Part shown: in pieces, positions 9,421 through 18,909 of the stretch | Numbering within the stretch: position 1 is the stretch's first letter | Layout of the letters: every line of letters starts with the position of its first letter | Source: a bacterium | GTDB taxonomy: Bacteria > Zhuqueibacterota > QNDG01 > JAFGCO01 | Assembly (NCBI GenBank): GCA_016930535.1 | Contig: JAFGGN010000084.1 | Location: forward strand, 1 to 39,595 | Reading direction: 5' to 3' | DNA length: 39,595 bases | Translations under genes and position numbers: made by a program | Notes under the pieces: generated by a model | What the model saw: only the letters and a program-made list of their open reading frames with translations | Database searches by the model: none | What the model was told of the DNA's origin: nothing

Positions 9421-11610
9421 ATGAGCCGGTTCATTCATTTTTTCAGAAATGGTACTTTGTGGTTTATTGCAGGACTGCTCATTGTCCGTATTTTTTCAGG
9501 AACCGGCGATCCGTTTGCCAAAAAGCTCCATGCACAGGTGAAAGTCATTCAGGGTGTGTCCGTTCCGGGTGATTTTCCGCATTTTTCGTATTCCTCATTT
9601 TGGGATACGGCGCCCGGACGTCTGTTTTTTGCCTCCACATTTTCCAATGCCGGCAATTACATCGTTATACTCAACAATGACGGTTCGCCGTATTATTACA
9701 GGCGTTTTGAAAAGTCCTATCATGGGACGGAACATTTCGAACTGCAGCCCAACGGCATGCTGTCCTTTTATTCATTTGCAGACAATGCCGTATATGTGAT
9801 GAATCCCCATTTCGAGCTTGTGGACACATTGACATGCACTCCGGAATACGTTCTCGATACCCATGAATTTCTCTATCTTGAAAACAATCATAAAATGCTC
9901 ATTGCCCGCGATCCCAGGCATGTAAACATGAGCGGGATCGTGACCAACGGAAAAGAGAAAGCACTCATCCTGGGCGAACACATTCAGGAATTCGATGGGG
10001 ACGGCAATCTGGTGTTCGACTGGAGCAGCTGGGATCACCTGGATATCACCGACTGCCTGCAGGATGTTCTGGCCGCACCGTCTGTCAATCTGGTCAATTT
10101 CAATTCCCTGGCCGTGGACTATGACGGCCATATTATCCTGTCTATTCGCAATTTCAATCAGGTGATCAAAATTCACAGACAGACCGGTGAAATCCTCTGG
10201 CGGCTCGGAGGCATCCGAAACGAGTTCACATTTATCAACGATCCGGAACAATTTGCATTCCAGCACGATGCACGTCCCGTACCGGGCAAACCCGGGCATT
10301 ATACCCTCTTCGACAACGGACAGGGCAAGGTCCAGGAGTATTCACGGGCCGTGGAATACGTCCTGGACCTGGACCGGATGACGGCTGAAAAGGTCTGGGA
10401 ATTCCGGCCGGTCCCGGACAGGTTTTGTTTCATGATGGGAAGCGTCCAGGTGCTGCCGAACGGAAACAGACTGGTGGACATGAGCCTTTTTCCCCCGCTT
10501 TATTCCGTCGAAGTCTCCGAAAGCGGCGAAATACTTTCAACCCTGGACGTTAAAGAAACCTCGACCTACCGCACACGTAAATACGAATTCGATGGAAAGG
10601 CCGATATCCCGTACCTCGTGGCCGAACCGCACAGAACACGCGTGACCCTGATCTTCAACAAATTCGGAGACACACAGGTTTCCGCCTATAAGGTTTACGG
10701 AGATGTGAAACCGGAGCCTGTCCGTCTTCTCTGTACGGCCGGTGTTCCCTATGCGGAATTATTGGACCTGCCGGATAAAACGACGTTCTATTTCAGGGTA
10801 ACGGCCGTGGACGGATCCGGCCGGGAAAGCGGCTATTCCAATACGGAAAAAGTGGATGTGGATTTCTACGGTGCGGGTGAAAACATGCTGCAGAACGGTG
10901 ACTTTTCAGACAACCGGACAGGCTGGTCCATCATCACCGGAAACGATGCAGCCGCATTTCCATCGACCAGAAACGACATGCTCCAGTGCCGCATCCGTGA
11001 AACAGGACAGGTTGCACAAGATATAAGATGCGCTCAGGATGGACTGGAACTGATAAAAGAACTTTCTTATGAACTGACATTCGGTGCCCGGACCGATAAT
11101 GAAAGGACAATTCGTGTCTCTTTGACGCCTTCGGATTCCATCGCTCCTGTTTACGCACAATTCGAAAACGTCCGTTTGAACAAGGAAATGCATGATTTCC
11201 ATTTCGCGTTCACAATGAAACATCAGAACGATTACAATGCCCGGCTGTCATTCGACTGCGGCGGGGAAACGGGCGATGTATGTCTGGACAATATCTTCCT
11301 GTCTCTAACTTCAGCCACGCATGTACAAACCGGCCCGAAGCCGGAGCCGGATTTCCGGCTCATGCCGAATTTCCCGAATCCGTTCAACACCGGAACTGCG
11401 GTCCGTTTCACGATGAAACGGTCCGGCCATGTCATGATCAGGATATTTAACATGGGCGGACAGGAAGTGGAGCAGATTTGCGACAGGAACATGGAAGCGG
11501 GACAGCACAGTCTGACCTGGAACGCGGCATCATGGCCGTCCGGCACCTACATCATACATGTCCGAATCGATGGGCATGCAAGAATGCAGAAATGCGTACT
11601 GATGAAATGA
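9421..11610 (+). CDS. Secreted arylsulfotransferase-like protein (ASST paralogue 2) lacking one conserved histidine
   Basis: The frame is open from 9331, but ATG 9421 follows GGGAG at 5 nt and begins a normal signal sequence (MSRFIHFF..., hydrophobic 12-24). The product is 729 residues. It has the same architecture as the gene at 6473: IQGVSVPGDFP (about 43-53), ASST propeller, fibronectin III-like unit starting VTLIFNKFGD, carbohydrate-binding-like unit starting MLQNGDFS, and a sorting domain with NFPNPFN and SGTYIIHV. The position equal to His233 of paralogue 1 (DYVHMNS) is Asn226 here (NLVNFNS), while the second conserved QH pair (FQHDARP) is kept. This may mean altered or lost catalysis. 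It is the last plus-strand gene before a convergent block. Confidence 0.85.
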   Translation: MSRFIHFFRNGTLWFIAGLLIVRIFSGTGDPFAKKLHAQVKVIQGVSVPGDFPHFSYSSFWDTAPGRLFFASTFSNAGNYIVILNNDGSPYYYRRFEKSYHGTEHFELQPNGMLSFYSFADNAVYVMNPHFELVDTLTCTPEYVLDTHEFLYLENNHKMLIARDPRHVNMSGIVTNGKEKALILGEHIQEFDGDGNLVFDWSSWDHLDITDCLQDVLAAPSVNLVNFNSLAVDYDGHIILSIRNFNQVIKIHRQTGEILWRLGGIRNEFTFINDPEQFAFQHDARPVPGKPGHYTLFDNGQGKVQEYSRAVEYVLDLDRMTAEKVWEFRPVPDRFCFMMGSVQVLPNGNRLVDMSLFPPLYSVEVSESGEILSTLDVKETSTYRTRKYEFDGKADIPYLVAEPHRTRVTLIFNKFGDTQVSAYKVYGDVKPEPVRLLCTAGVPYAELLDLPDKTTFYFRVTAVDGSGRESGYSNTEKVDVDFYGAGENMLQNGDFSDNRTGWSIITGNDAAAFPSTRNDMLQCRIRETGQVAQDIRCAQDGLELIKELSYELTFGARTDNERTIRVSLTPSDSIAPVYAQFENVRLNKEMHDFHFAFTMKHQNDYNARLSFDCGGETGDVCLDNIFLSLTSATHVQTGPKPEPDFRLMPNFPNPFNTGTAVRFTMKRSGHVMIRIFNMGGQEVEQICDRNMEAGQHSLTWNAASWPSGTYIIHVRIDGHARMQKCVLMK

Positions 11611-11611
11611 A

Positions 11612-11630
11612 ATCACAACCGGTTCGTGAT
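11612..11630. terminator. Possible bidirectional hairpin between convergent genes
   Basis: ATCAC...GTGAT encloses AACCGGTT, giving a short inverted repeat in the 30-nt gap between two convergent stop codons. On the minus strand it is followed by TTCATTTC. There is no strong T-run, so this is a weak call. Confidence 0.25.
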
Positions 11631-11640
11631 GCAGAACCCG

Positions 11641-12462
11641 TTATTTTAACGTATCGATTGTCAACATATGGGTGGAGATACTGACCGTTTCTTCGTAATC
11701 CAGCCCCTTTTTGATTTTGTTCAGTATACTGACCGCCTTCTTTCCCATCTCGGCCGGATTCTGCTGCACCGTGGCATCCATTTGCCTGTTCAGGATGCAT
11801 TCCCTGGCCTCGGGAATGCCGTCATAACCGACGATCAGCGGCCTGGGTGAAATGGCCCTGGCCATGACCGCATCGACGACGCCGAGAGCCATCACATCGT
11901 TCTCAGCAAAAACAGCCGCAAAACCGGCTCTTTCATCCAGGAAACCTTCCATGCGTTTACGCACCGTCGCCCGGTCGAATTCACCCTCGATCTCCCTGAT
12001 AATCTGCAGATTCAGCCGTTTGCACTCGTTGACAAAACTTTTCCTGCGCAATGCGATATTCTCGTAACCCTGCGGGGCCTTGATCAGTACAACCCCCGAC
12101 CCTGTCTTCATATGATCGCCGATATATTTTGCCGCACCGATTCCGCCTGTGAGATTGCCGGACATCACGCTGGAATGGACGAATCCGATCATATGCTGAT
12201 CTATGGACACGATCGGTATATTCCTGCTCATTATTTCTTTGCAAATGCCGGTAATTTTATCGGCCTGTATCGGTGATACGAGAATCGCATCCGGATTTTC
12301 CTGCGCGTACGCTTGCAGCTGTCCTAGCTGAATGCCGCTGTCATCGTTCGCACTGATTGTCTTTATGTAATGGTGCAGGTTCGCACTTTCCGCTTTTACT
12401 CCCCCGACGACTTCTTTCCAGAACGGATTGTCAAGAACCGGAAGGTAATAATGAATGTTCAT
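11641..12462 (-). CDS. Sugar-binding-protein-like (Peripla_BP_4) protein without signal peptide, copy A
   Basis: The start is ATG 12462, which has GGAGGAGA 5 nt upstream; an earlier in-frame ATG at 12477 overlaps that ribosome-binding site. The 273-residue product begins directly with MNIHYYLPVLDNPFWKEV, the first strand and helix of a RbsB/LacI-type ligand-binding fold. Other family marks are PDAILVSPIQ, NIPIVSIDQ, GSGVVLIKAP, VFAENDVMALGVVDA and LIVGYDGIPEA. The fold is complete over both lobes. There is neither an export signal nor a helix-turn-helix domain, so it would stay in the cytoplasm and not bind DNA. No sugar ABC permease or ATPase lies nearby. It could be a cytosolic sugar sensor or a partner of an unlinked transporter. 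It is a tandem paralogue of the gene at 12573. Confidence 0.85.
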   Translation of the reverse strand: MNIHYYLPVLDNPFWKEVVGGVKAESANLHHYIKTISANDDSGIQLGQLQAYAQENPDAILVSPIQADKITGICKEIMSRNIPIVSIDQHMIGFVHSSVMSGNLTGGIGAAKYIGDHMKTGSGVVLIKAPQGYENIALRRKSFVNECKRLNLQIIREIEGEFDRATVRKRMEGFLDERAGFAAVFAENDVMALGVVDAVMARAISPRPLIVGYDGIPEARECILNRQMDATVQQNPAEMGKKAVSILNKIKKGLDYEETVSISTHMLTIDTLK

Positions 12463-12572
12463 TATGTTCTCCTCCAATGATGTGTTGTCTCAAGGCGGCC
12501 GTCAAAGCAGGTGAAAAGCCTGTGCATGATCATTATTAAATGCCTGGAAATACTGCAACAATCAAAAAGGAA

Positions 12573-13394
12573 TCATTTCAATAAATCGTATGTCAGCAGC
12601 TTCGTGGATACGCTGACTGCATCGTCGTAATTAAGACCCATTTTGATTTTATTCAATGTCTCGACCGCCCTTTTTCCCATTTCCACGGGATGCTGCGCAA
12701 CGGTCGCATCCATCTGTTTATTCAGAATATTCTGCCTGGCTTCCGGGATGCCGTCATATCCGACAATCAATGGTCTGGGATCAGGATTCCTGTGTTTTAC
12801 CGCGTCGACGACACCGAGGGCCATGACATCGTTCTCGGCAAAAACAGCCTGAAAACGGATTTTTTCATCCATCAGCTGCTCAATCATTTTTCTGGAAGTT
12901 ACCCTGTCGCATCCCCCTTCGATTACTTTTACGATCTGCAGATTCAGCCGTTTACACTCGTTGATAAAACTTTTTCTTCGCAATGCGGCATTCTCGTAAC
13001 CCTGGGGTGCCTTGACATGCACGATGTCCGAACCCGGGCCCAGATGATCGCCGATATATTTTGCGGCGTTGATTCCGCCCGTGAGATTGCCTGAAGTCAC
13101 GCTGGCATGAACGCATCCGACCATATGCTGGTCGATGGCCACGATCGGGATTCCTTTTTCCATAATTTCACGGCACAGGTTGGAAATTCTTTCAACTTCG
13201 ACCGGAGATACGAGAATCGCATCCGGATTTTCACTCTGAACCATTTTCATCTGATCAAGCTGATTGGCACTGCTGTCCATGGCACTGTATGATTTCACCC
13301 AATGATTCCGTACCGCACCTTCCTGTTTGACACCCTCCTCCACTTCTTTCCAGAATGGATTATCCAGATCCGGGAGAAAATAGTGAATTTTCAT
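12573..13394 (-). CDS. Sugar-binding-protein-like (Peripla_BP_4) protein without signal peptide, copy B
   Basis: ATG 13394 has GGAGGAGA 5 nt upstream, the same signal as copy A. The product is also exactly 273 residues and roughly two thirds identical to copy A by eye. The blocks YENAALRRKSF, NECKRLNLQIV, VFAENDVMALGVVDAV and LIVGYDGIPEAR are nearly invariant between copies. Differences concentrate in the first lobe (residues 18-75) and around 155-180, where ligand or partner contacts could differ. Again the protein begins with the first strand of the fold (MKIHYFLPDLDNPFW) and has no signal peptide. The two genes are 110 bases apart and probably cotranscribed. Function beyond sugar-like ligand binding is unknown. 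Confidence 0.85.
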   Translation of the reverse strand: MKIHYFLPDLDNPFWKEVEEGVKQEGAVRNHWVKSYSAMDSSANQLDQMKMVQSENPDAILVSPVEVERISNLCREIMEKGIPIVAIDQHMVGCVHASVTSGNLTGGINAAKYIGDHLGPGSDIVHVKAPQGYENAALRRKSFINECKRLNLQIVKVIEGGCDRVTSRKMIEQLMDEKIRFQAVFAENDVMALGVVDAVKHRNPDPRPLIVGYDGIPEARQNILNKQMDATVAQHPVEMGKRAVETLNKIKMGLNYDDAVSVSTKLLTYDLLK

Positions 13395-13456
13395 GACGGT
13401 CTCCTCCTATGATGCGCAATGGTTCTGTCGATGGTTTGAGAGGTACATGATAGTAA

Positions 13457-13486
13457 TAAATTGGTGGATATTTTTCAAACAGTCAA
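13457..13486 (-). promoter_or_regulatory. Candidate promoter for the two sugar-binding-protein genes
   Basis: Reading the minus strand, TTGACT (13486-13481) and AATTTA (13462-13457) are 18 nt apart in the 142-nt gap upstream of 13394. The -10 is poor. No clear terminator was seen between the permease stop codon at 13537 and this site, so read-through is also possible. Confidence 0.3.
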
Positions 13487-13536
13487 GATGTTTTTTATTG
13501 ATCCGGCATGATGAACAGGCTCGGGTATAAAAAAGT

Positions 13537-16500
13537 TTACTCAAGCCTCAATCCGGCCAGCATATCTCCGCGTAAAGCGATACGCGTTGCCGCATAGATC
13601 CAGATCAGACCATTGACAAGGAGCACAAAACCAATGATAAGCACAGACCGTACCGGCCAATGTGTCAATGAGGTGATCAGAGAAGGAACGGATGCAATCA
13701 GGGCAGCGGCGAGTCCCGTGCCAAGTCCGGCCACCAGCAAAAATCCATACTCGATCATGATTATCCTGACAACCTCTTTGTATTCGAATCCAAGGGCCCG
13801 CAGCAGTGCGAGTTCACCCCGGCGTTCCAGCATATTTCTGAGCAGAAGAACCGCCATGCCGAAGCTGCCGAGAATCAGTCCGAGTGCTCCCAGGGTCATA
13901 AAAATGGTCAGATACGTATTCTCAACCTCATAAAAGAGGAGCAGTCTCTTAGCGGCAGGAAAAATTGAAAAGCCGTAATCACGAAAAATCTGCTTCAAAT
14001 AGCCGGCCAGTGCGGACCGGCCCGAACCGGATGCATCCACGAGAAACACGCGATAACCGGCAACCGAAGGAAAGAGATCGATGAAGGACTTCTCTGAAAT
14101 AATCAGGTTTCCCTGAAAAACAGAATTTTCAAGGCCGGCGGTCAATTTCAGATGAACCGGATCACCCCTTTCATTGATCACAATGAGTGTGTCTCCCACC
14201 TGTTTGCCGAGTCCCCAGAGAATGACGGTCTGATCGGCAATCGCAGGAATCACGTCCTGCACGGAATCCCTCTCCAGGGAAAGCCACGCATGATCCGGAT
14301 CCGTTTGATCCGTTAACCCTGCGAAAGAGAAGGCTCCCCTTTCATGAAGAAGAACCGGATCGAGGCCCAGTATCCGGGGCAGACTGATTCTGTTCAGATT
14401 CAGACAGCTTGCATCGTCCCCATCATGTACACGGCAGCATATGATTTGGGATATGCGGGCCAGGCTGTCCGGAAGACCAAGAAAGCGTTCAGCTTCACGG
14501 CTGTTCAGATTATGCTGCACCGGCAATGCTGTTTCTGCCCAGAAATCGAATCCGCCCGTTCCTGACCGCCGGTTTTCAGGGTTGTCTAGTTCATGGTTCT
14601 GATTGGCACCGACCGTGATCACCAGAAATATGGTCCCTCCCAGGAGTCCGATGGCTGTCAAGCTTCTTCCCCATCGCCTGACACTGTTCTGCATGGCCAG
14701 GATCCAAAAATCAATGCGCCTGAATCCGCTCAGATGGATGACACGCATCATCGTGAACAGGCACAGTCCGATGCCTGACACAAGCACCAGTCCCCCGGCA
14801 CCCATGAACGTACCGGCTGCCCGTCGTCCCGCATCGAAACCGGCAGTCATAATGAGGACCGCTGCGCCGGTCAGTCCTGCGATGAAAATGACAACACCTG
14901 TTCTCAGCAGGCGCGCCGCATGAACCGGTTCAGGAAGAGGCGGGGCCTGCTGCAGCCTGATGACGTTTCTCCGCATCATGATGATCAGGGCCGCGGCAAA
15001 AGTCAGAACAGCCATAACCAGTCCGCTCACCATGCCAACGGCAAGCGTGGCCGTACGGACATGCATTTTAAAACCCGATGTCCGGACCGCGCCCTGCCAT
15101 ACGGATCCCAATGCCTCGAGAACCCAGCGCGTGATGATCAGCCCGAAACCCGAACCAAGGATGGATCCGGACAGCGCGATAAAAAAAGCCTCGGTCCAGA
15201 GTATTTTCATAATCATGAACCTCGAAAATCCGGAGGCCATATACAGACCGATCTCTTCCTTCCGCTGCTCGATACTGAAAACGAACAGGAGTCCGATGAG
15301 GAGGAGCGCACCTGCAGTCACAAAAAAGCTCAGTCCCAGAAAAAGTTCACCAAAATCCACACCCTGTGCACTGGCCCTGAGCGCTTCGTTTTGCACCGGC
15401 CGAACCGAAAATCCGAATGATTCGGGACGCAGATTCCGCATCAGACGAACACGAATCGAATCCGGATCGTTCATGGACCGTGGAAAACGTATGGCGGTCA
15501 GATCACCGAACCGGTTCCCCCATAATTTGCGGGCGGTTTCAGGTGAAACGATCGCTTTTGGTGTTCCCCTGTAACGATCCCAGTAGGCCTCATCCTTTTT
15601 CCGGATTTTTTTCAGGTCGATTGGGAATCCGGGATCCCAGTCACGGCAGTTCTCGGTTTCCGAGAGTCCGGGTATATCCGGCATCAGGGACGAATCGAAT
15701 ACACCGGAAGAAACGGGCTCAACAAGGCCGATCCGGAAGCCGAATTCTTTTTCAACGAGATTGTTGTTTTCGTCGATGACAAAATAGGCGAAATGCAGCG
15801 AATCGCCCGGTCCCACATGCAGATCCTGAGCCAGCCAGCTGTTTATCACGATGCCTTTTTCATCGCGATACTCCGTAAAAAACGGATGGGAGATTCCCGT
15901 TACAAAAGAATACGGTGTTTCCCGGTTGCCGGCGTATATCCGGTTGACCAAATACGAAAGCACACCGGTCGAGCGGTTCCCGCCTGAAAAAGCCGCAGCC
16001 ATGACATCCGAATCGATGAACAGGCGGTCCGATTTCAGTTCATAAAAGGACCGTCCGGGGAGAACGGCCAGACGGAGTCCTGCGTCGCGAAGTGTCCACA
16101 CACCGGCAATGGCGGATTGAACCCGTCCCGGATCCATCGTATTGTCCGGATCTCCAAACAGCAGCATATTGGCCGTGCTGTCCGGTCCGAAAAGATTCGA
16201 AAAGTCCTTCAGGCTGACGAATACGTTCAGGGGAGAGATCTGACTGATTCGCAAGCTGAAGTCTCCCATGGAATCGGATCCTAAAACCGTTTTCACGGTC
16301 AAACGCAGGGCCGCCGTCTCTGTTTCATGCCGTATCAGGGGTATATCCGGGGGCACAGCCGATTTTTTCTCAAAACGAATAATCAGACCGTCGCCCGGCT
16401 TCAGGGCCAGTCTTTCAGCCAGCGCCGCATTGACCAATGCTTCTCCGGATGAAGGCGGACCTTCCTGATAGGGTCCGGAAGTAAGCCGGAAGAATGCGTC

Positions 16501-16836
16501 CGTTATCCCGTAAATATTGACCTGCGCCGTGCCGTTTTCTCCTCCCCGGGAAAGGGCAAGGCCATGACTGTGAAGCATGGGAGCAACCGGCACCCTGAGC
16601 CTGGTTTCAAGCCTGTCCGCCAGGGAGGAAGAAAAAAAATGCCGGCCCGTATCCACAGCATAAACCGTTCGGCCCAGCCGTCTGAGTGCCGTGTGCGTCA
16701 GACTGTAACGCATGGAATCGCCCACCACGAGTGCACCCACGAGCACACCGGTCGCGATCAGAATACCTGCCGCAAGACCGGCATGGGTGCGTCTGAAAAA
16801 AACAAGATTTCTGAATATCAGCCTTGCCGTATGCAT
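13537..16836 (-). CDS. Large ABC transporter permease, FtsX/MacB type
   Basis: The 1099-residue protein starts with a membrane segment (about 20-40, AGILIATGVLVGALVVGDS) followed by a large extracytoplasmic domain of some 450 residues. A first FtsX-type membrane block follows (about 500-640, with FSIEQRKEEIGLYMASG), then further membrane segments and a second extracytoplasmic domain. A final FtsX block is at about 960-1095, with LERRGELALLRALGFEYKEV. This duplicated layout suits lipoprotein or macrolide-type exporters, where the permease transmits force to periplasmic partners rather than forming a channel. AGGCGG precedes the ATG. It starts 13 nt after the ATPase gene, so the two surely form one transporter. 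The substrate is unknown; the adjacent glycosyltransferase hints at a glycosylated or envelope substrate, which is inference. Confidence 0.85.
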   Translation of the reverse strand: MHTARLIFRNLVFFRRTHAGLAAGILIATGVLVGALVVGDSMRYSLTHTALRRLGRTVYAVDTGRHFFSSSLADRLETRLRVPVAPMLHSHGLALSRGGENGTAQVNIYGITDAFFRLTSGPYQEGPPSSGEALVNAALAERLALKPGDGLIIRFEKKSAVPPDIPLIRHETETAALRLTVKTVLGSDSMGDFSLRISQISPLNVFVSLKDFSNLFGPDSTANMLLFGDPDNTMDPGRVQSAIAGVWTLRDAGLRLAVLPGRSFYELKSDRLFIDSDVMAAAFSGGNRSTGVLSYLVNRIYAGNRETPYSFVTGISHPFFTEYRDEKGIVINSWLAQDLHVGPGDSLHFAYFVIDENNNLVEKEFGFRIGLVEPVSSGVFDSSLMPDIPGLSETENCRDWDPGFPIDLKKIRKKDEAYWDRYRGTPKAIVSPETARKLWGNRFGDLTAIRFPRSMNDPDSIRVRLMRNLRPESFGFSVRPVQNEALRASAQGVDFGELFLGLSFFVTAGALLLIGLLFVFSIEQRKEEIGLYMASGFSRFMIMKILWTEAFFIALSGSILGSGFGLIITRWVLEALGSVWQGAVRTSGFKMHVRTATLAVGMVSGLVMAVLTFAAALIIMMRRNVIRLQQAPPLPEPVHAARLLRTGVVIFIAGLTGAAVLIMTAGFDAGRRAAGTFMGAGGLVLVSGIGLCLFTMMRVIHLSGFRRIDFWILAMQNSVRRWGRSLTAIGLLGGTIFLVITVGANQNHELDNPENRRSGTGGFDFWAETALPVQHNLNSREAERFLGLPDSLARISQIICCRVHDGDDASCLNLNRISLPRILGLDPVLLHERGAFSFAGLTDQTDPDHAWLSLERDSVQDVIPAIADQTVILWGLGKQVGDTLIVINERGDPVHLKLTAGLENSVFQGNLIISEKSFIDLFPSVAGYRVFLVDASGSGRSALAGYLKQIFRDYGFSIFPAAKRLLLFYEVENTYLTIFMTLGALGLILGSFGMAVLLLRNMLERRGELALLRALGFEYKEVVRIIMIEYGFLLVAGLGTGLAAALIASVPSLITSLTHWPVRSVLIIGFVLLVNGLIWIYAATRIALRGDMLAGLRLE

Positions 16837-16849
16837 GATTCAAACCGCC

Positions 16850-17527
16850 TTATGACAGATGAAGCGTGCCTTCATGCAGTCGATAGGTCCTGTTAGCCAG
16901 ACCCGCCAATTCCGGTGAATGGGTAACCAGAATGAGTGATGTTCCGTAATCCCGGTTGATTTCCTGAAGCAAAACTCCCATCCGTGATGCCGTATTTTGA
17001 TCCAAAGAGCCCGTGGGTTCATCCGCCAGCAGAATTTCCGGACGGTTGATCAGAGCACGGACCACGGCCACACGCTGCCTTTCGCCGCCTGACAGGTGGC
17101 CGGGCATCTCATGAAGGCGCTGATCGAGCCCGACCCGTTCCAGCAGATGACAGGCATAATCGGTCAAACGGCTGTCGACACCGGCCGGCAGCGCCGGAAT
17201 CAGCACATTCTCCAGGACCGTACACTGGGGAAGAAGATGATGCAGCTGAAATACAAAACCGAGATGCCTGTTCCGGAACCGGGTTCTTTCTTTTTGCTTC
17301 AGATCCGCCAGATCCTTTTCCCTGAACAGAATCCGGCCGGATGTCGGAGCGTCGAGCGTGCCTGCAATATTCAGGAGCGTACTTTTACCGGAACCGGACG
17401 GTCCCATGATCGAGATAAAATCCCCCTGTTCAACGGACAGGGATACATCCTGCAGAACAGACAGAGTCCCGCCGGCACCGGACGGATACGATTTGCATAT
17501 ATCTTTCAGTTCCAGTAAAACGCCCAT
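16850..17527 (-). CDS. ABC transporter ATPase, LolD/MacB-like
   Basis: This 225-residue ATP-binding subunit shows every hallmark: Walker [10 protein letters not shown] (about residues 40-48), Q-loop [11 protein letters not shown], signature [15 protein letters not shown], Walker [13 protein letters not shown], and the switch His in [10 protein letters not shown]. The length is normal for LolD-type proteins, which pair with FtsX-like permeases to move lipoproteins or other envelope molecules. The gene begins 12 nt after the glycosyltransferase stop and ends 13 nt before the permease gene, consistent with one transcript. It cannot be said whether it handles lipoproteins, toxins or peptides. Confidence 0.92.
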   Translation of the reverse strand: MGVLLELKDICKSYPSGAGGTLSVLQDVSLSVEQGDFISIMGPSGSGKSTLLNIAGTLDAPTSGRILFREKDLADLKQKERTRFRNRHLGFVFQLHHLLPQCTVLENVLIPALPAGVDSRLTDYACHLLERVGLDQRLHEMPGHLSGGERQRVAVVRALINRPEILLADEPTGSLDQNTASRMGVLLQEINRDYGTSLILVTHSPELAGLANRTYRLHEGTLHLS

Positions 17528-17539
17528 AATGGTTCCCCG

Positions 17540-18853
17540 TCATGAATGATTAAGCCGTTTAAAATTTTCCTGAACATGGGTATAAACCTGAACCATTTTT
17601 CGTGTCATACATTCCAGGCAGAATTCCCCGAGCACCTTTTCACGCCCCGAAGAAGCCAGCTGCCGTGTCTGTTCCGGATTTTCAAGAAGGCCTGCGATCG
17701 CCTCCGCCAGATGTTCCGCATCGTTCGGTTCATAGAGAACACCGCCGCCTGCTTCCCTGATAAATTCAGGAAACGCACCGACATTGGGCTGAACTACGGG
17801 TACGCCTGCAGCCAGGGACTCGATCTGGAACGTCCCGAAAGCTTCACCATGCGGGATCGGAACAGTCAGTATTGAAAGCCGTTTGAGGAATCCGATACGG
17901 CTTTCCCGGTCGAAATGATGAATGAACAGCACATCATCGAGACAGCGGGCCGTTTGCAGCTTCTTTTTCATCTTATGTACAAACGCGCGGTCATCGCCCG
18001 TCATGCCACCGGTCAGATGCAGTTTCAGATCCTGAAACCGCGGCTGCTTTTTCAGAATCAGAAACGCATCGATCAAAATGCCCAATCCGAGCGACGGGCA
18101 TAAACGCGAAAGGTAGCCGATTATAGGCGGATCAAGATCGAGCGATGCCGGTTCATACCCGGTCAGATCGAGTCCGACAGGTACGATAAAAAATCGTTCG
18201 GCGGGCAGATGAATATAGGTCTGCATTTTTTCACTGAAGTATCGGCTGACAGGAATAAAGGCATCTACGTGCTTCGCCCTGTCCGTCATCACCCATATGG
18301 TTTCCTCCAGAAAGCCCGGATCCATGGAATCGAGCCAGGTATCCTCATCCTGGAGACTGCACACCACGGGCACCTGCAGTTCTTCCCGAATACGGGGTGC
18401 GAGACCGATGAGCAGTGCATTGGCCAGATGTACCACATCCGGCCTGCCTTCCGTCTTGAGCCATTTTATCAGATGTTCGAGTTCCCCGGCCTGATTTCCT
18501 TTCTCGCCCCTGAGCATCGACAGGGTCATTTCCTCCAGACCTTCGGACCGGGTCGAACCGGCCTGTCTGGCGGCCAGATCCAGCAGAAACGGGGAATCCA
18601 GCATTTTCTGAATCCACCCTGGCGCATTACGGAAAGGGGCAAACGTCTGCTTGAGATAAACATTGACGGCGCCGAAAAAAATGGGGCTTTCGCCTGCGAG
18701 ATCCGGTTCATCGATTGACAGCGGCAGGTACAGCGGCACCATCAACACGTCATGACCCATTTCACGAAGCCCCCTGACAAGGGCCGTGTCACGTACGCAA
18801 TTCTCACAGTAAAACTGTCCGCCTGTACCCGGAATGATTTGAATAATTCTCAT
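17540..18853 (-). CDS. Family 4 type glycosyltransferase
   Basis: An upstream in-frame ATG at 18961 would add 36 arginine-rich residues overlapping the preceding gene. ATG 18853 starts the canonical MRIIQIIPGTGG strand of a GT-B fold and is preferred (437 residues). The N-terminal segment FYCENCVRD, LREMGHDVLMVPLYLP is an acceptor-domain signature I recall from glycosyltransferases of several environmental phyla. The donor half has IIGYLSRLCPSLGLGIL, LTGG and the GT4 nucleotide-sugar motif GEAFGTFQIESLAAGVPVVQPNVGAFPE (Glu, Gly and the following acidic region). It acts in the cytosol. Sugar donor and acceptor are unknown. It follows the propeller gene by 56 nt and precedes the ABC exporter, suggesting work on an exported molecule. 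Confidence 0.85.
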   Translation of the reverse strand: MRIIQIIPGTGGQFYCENCVRDTALVRGLREMGHDVLMVPLYLPLSIDEPDLAGESPIFFGAVNVYLKQTFAPFRNAPGWIQKMLDSPFLLDLAARQAGSTRSEGLEEMTLSMLRGEKGNQAGELEHLIKWLKTEGRPDVVHLANALLIGLAPRIREELQVPVVCSLQDEDTWLDSMDPGFLEETIWVMTDRAKHVDAFIPVSRYFSEKMQTYIHLPAERFFIVPVGLDLTGYEPASLDLDPPIIGYLSRLCPSLGLGILIDAFLILKKQPRFQDLKLHLTGGMTGDDRAFVHKMKKKLQTARCLDDVLFIHHFDRESRIGFLKRLSILTVPIPHGEAFGTFQIESLAAGVPVVQPNVGAFPEFIREAGGGVLYEPNDAEHLAEAIAGLLENPEQTRQLASSGREKVLGEFCLECMTRKMVQVYTHVQENFKRLNHS

Positions 18854-18909
18854 ATTTTCGGTCCTGATGTCCCTTATTATTGATTTAATGGTATTTTCCC
18901 GCTCCCGGA

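Noticed and set aside
11641..13394. LacI-type transcription repressors
   Set aside because: The ligand-binding fold matches, but both proteins begin at its first strand and no helix-turn-helix is encoded upstream in frame.
14960..15574. 204-residue plus-strand open frame
   Set aside because: Opposite the ABC permease; Arg/Ser/Pro-rich composition typical of noncoding translation.
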